A stretch of 33,548 nt of DNA, taken from the NCBI GenBank assembly GCA_964558235.1, contig CAZLCK010000012.1, positions 1 to 33,548 on the forward strand, given 5' to 3'. The notes below the pieces were generated by a model. It saw only the letters and a program-made list of their open reading frames with translations. It did no database searches and was not told the origin of the DNA. Shown one piece after another: positions 32,039 to 33,548 of the stretch. The number at the start of each line of letters is the position of its first letter. Within the stretch, counting starts at the first letter, position 1. The DNA is from CAZLCK01 sp964558235 (GTDB taxonomy: Bacteria > Actinomycetota > Coriobacteriia > Coriobacteriales > CADBOM01). A program made the position numbers and the translations under genes.

Positions 32039-33548
32039 TCAGCTCCTTCGAACATGCTTCCCTCTTATGCTGCGCCTTCTCATACGCAGGACGGAAGCTG
32101 CCGCAGTGAAAAATGCTGTAAGTGCTACAGATACGATGATTGGAAGTAGTGTAGATGTGCTATCTCCTGTCTTAGGCAGAGTGTCGCCTGTGCTTGTGTC
32201 ATCGCCATCTGTTTCACTTGTGACAACATCATCCGAAGAATCATCGCTACCACCGCCTGTGGTGCCCTCATCGCCACCATCGACAGTGACCGTCCAAGTG
32301 TCATCATCACCATCAGGGTCATCGTCAGAGGTTACCGTAGCATAGTTGGTGAGTTCTGAACCATCGTAGTTATCAGCCATTGTCACTGTATAGGTGACGG
32401 TAAGAATCTCACCATAGGAAAGCTGCTGTATGCCTTCTATTGTTAGTACATTGTTATCAGTTGTTATGCTAAGACCATCTGCTTCAGTAAATGTAGTATC
32501 CCCTATCTTTACTACAACTGAGTCTTTATTGTGAGTTAAGCCACTGGGCAGTGTATCTATAACAACTACGTTGTGTGCAATAGCGTCTTCAACTGTTTGG
32601 GTAACAGTTAGGCTGTATTCGACCGTATCTCCTGCACTAGCACTAGTGGATCCATTGCTAGTGGTCTTTACGATATTAAGAACAGGGTCAATATCTTTAT
32701 GGTTTTGAAAACCTGCAATTGAGGTATAACCTTGATAGATTGTGCCACTTACAGAGATTGTGCCACTTGCAGAGTTTTTGCCACTTACATTGTTTGCACT
32801 AACTTCATAGCCATCGTCTGAGTAGTCAGCCTCTTCTACGGTGTATTTTGTGCCATCGGCCAAACCGAGAATGGTAACGCTTTGGCCATGTGTGAGGTTA
32901 AAGGTGTAAGTACCATCATTATCGAAGGTCACAGTGGTAGGTTCAGTACCATCTGAATAGATGACAGATATCTCACCAGTGATAGGTTGGTCGTTAGGAT
33001 CTGGCTCTTTTAGGGTTACCGTGAAGCTAAAGTCTTTTTGATAATCATCACTATCAAGCCCACTACCCGAAATCGTCTTGGAGATGATTAGGTTACCTGT
33101 AGCAGCATCCTTAGAGTTAGTAAAGGCTACAGTTGTAGTTCCATGTTCAGCGATTTCGCCTGATGCTGTCTTGCTTTCATTTCTGCTTACTTCCCCACTT
33201 GCATCTACGGTAGTTACGGTGGTTGTATAGCCATCGCTTGAGGAGCTATCCTCAGCTACGGTATAGCTTATGCCAGCAGGAAGACCTGTGATGGCAAGTG
33301 TTTCACCATGCTTGAGTGTGAAGGAGTATTGGCCATCGGAGTTGAATTCTATGCCACCAAAGGTGCCGAAGACAGCATTGTTTTCGCTGTCTTTTAGAGT
33401 AATCGTGAAGGTGAAGTCTTTATCAGTTTCAGCTTCAGTACCAGAAACTGTCTTAGAGATTATTAAATCCCCTGTTTCAAAATGATTGTTAAAGGTAAGT
33501 GCTGCTGTTTCATTTTGTGTAATTGTGCCTGTAGCTGTATTGCTTTTT
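32039..33548 (-). CDS. LPKTG-anchored surface protein with Ig-like/pilin repeats, 5'-truncated by window edge
   Basis: The frame is open from the window edge to TGA 32039, at least 502 residues of the C-terminal part. In order: the end of one repeat, then two ~120-residue repeats beginning GDLIISKTVSG and GNLIISKTISG with DFTFTVTLK, FTLKHGETLAITGLPAG and DGYTTTV-type strands (a FctA/SpaA/DUF7601-like prealbumin fold that often forms isopeptide bonds). Next come a DUF11/isopeptide-like adhesive domain (about 120 residues, PVLNIVKTTSNGSTSASAGDTVEYSL...), a Gly/Ser/Asp linker, the sortase signal LPKTGDSTSTLL, a hydrophobic helix and a basic tail. It is a cell-wall-attached adhesin or pilus subunit. 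The apparent GTG start at 32932 lies inside the repeat and is not real. Confidence 0.9.
   Translation of the reverse strand, partial: KSNTATGTITQNETAALTFNNHFETGDLIISKTVSGTEAETDKDFTFTITLKDSENNAVFGTFGGIEFNSDGQYSFTLKHGETLAITGLPAGISYTVAEDSSSSDGYTTTVTTVDASGEVSRNESKTASGEIAEHGTTTVAFTNSKDAATGNLIISKTISGSGLDSDDYQKDFSFTVTLKEPDPNDQPITGEISVIYSDGTEPTTVTFDNDGTYTFNLTHGQSVTILGLADGTKYTVEEADYSDDGYEVSANNVSGKNSASGTISVSGTIYQGYTSIAGFQNHKDIDPVLNIVKTTSNGSTSASAGDTVEYSLTVTQTVEDAIAHNVVVIDTLPSGLTHNKDSVVVKIGDTTFTEADGLSITTDNNVLTIEGIQQLSYGEILTVTYTVTMADNYDGSELTNYATVTSDDDPDGDDDTWTVTVDGGDEGTTGGGSDDSSDDVVTSETDGDDTSTGDTLPKTGDSTSTLLPIIVSVALTAFFTAAASVLRMRRRSIRGKHVRRS

Noticed and set aside
1..33548. CRISPR arrays, insertion sequences, phage genes or restriction systems
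   Set aside because: I saw no regularly spaced direct repeats, no transposase or integrase motifs, and no nuclease or methylase genes in either strand.

Overview
The window looks like a piece of chromosome from a low-to-moderate G+C actinobacterium, most likely of the class Coriobacteriia (Atopobium/Olsenella-type relatives). This is inferred from the actinobacterial kinase/FHA/phosphatase/SEDS-PBP/PASTA-kinase cluster, frequent GTG and TTG starts, strong Shine-Dalgarno motifs, a fused SEDS-PBP gene and Fe-S/flavin oxidoreductases typical of anaerobes. No database search was possible, so the taxon is a guess.

Layout. 1-8762 is mainly housekeeping: guaA and ychF (minus, one operon), a divergent MGDG-synthase-like glycosyltransferase, a TVP38/DedA-type membrane protein, tRNA-Ser(GCT) and tRNA-Arg(ACG), then serS and a CNNM/CorC transporter (minus, one operon). 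tRNA-Leu(CAG) follows at 8858-8940 (minus). 8997-18308 is a tightly packed plus-strand operon for cell growth and division control: a membrane Ser/Thr kinase with an HLD instead of HRD catalytic motif, FhaA, FhaB, a PP2C phosphatase, a natural fusion of a RodA/FtsW glycosyltransferase with a class B penicillin-binding protein, and a four-PASTA PknB kinase.

18465-21018 holds a double-ferredoxin, double-CCG iron-sulfur protein followed by an FAD/NAD(P) oxidoreductase. Convergent to it (25708 down to 21161) runs a six-gene operon: MarR regulator, polar amino-acid ABC transporter (binding protein, permease, ATPase), an ATP-grasp ligase of unknown substrate, and a PNPOx-like flavin protein fused to two [4Fe-4S] clusters. 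This combination is the best candidate in the window for an undescribed pathway. A palindromic pair of possible MarR sites lies just upstream of marR.

26160-30195 is a four-gene siderophore-type iron ABC transporter (two FecCD permeases, ATPase, lipoprotein). Its leader contains a 20-bp perfect palindrome and a 19-bp element with the half-sites and spacing of a DtxR/IdeR iron box. Two intrinsic terminators end it.

30350-33548 looks accessory: a G+C-richer di-Mop molybdate/tungstate-binding gene with a leader resembling the Moco riboswitch, a RelBE-type toxin-antitoxin pair with its own terminator, a frameshifted remnant of a small membrane-protein gene, and the 3' part of an LPKTG-anchored surface protein with tandem Ig-like repeats that runs off the right edge.

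The main points for follow-up are the ATP-grasp/flavoferredoxin/ABC operon, the SEDS-PBP fusion beside a non-RD membrane kinase, the 12-bp tandem repeat encoding a 38-residue cationic amphipathic peptide (5280-5396, minus), and the iron-box region at 25960-26140.
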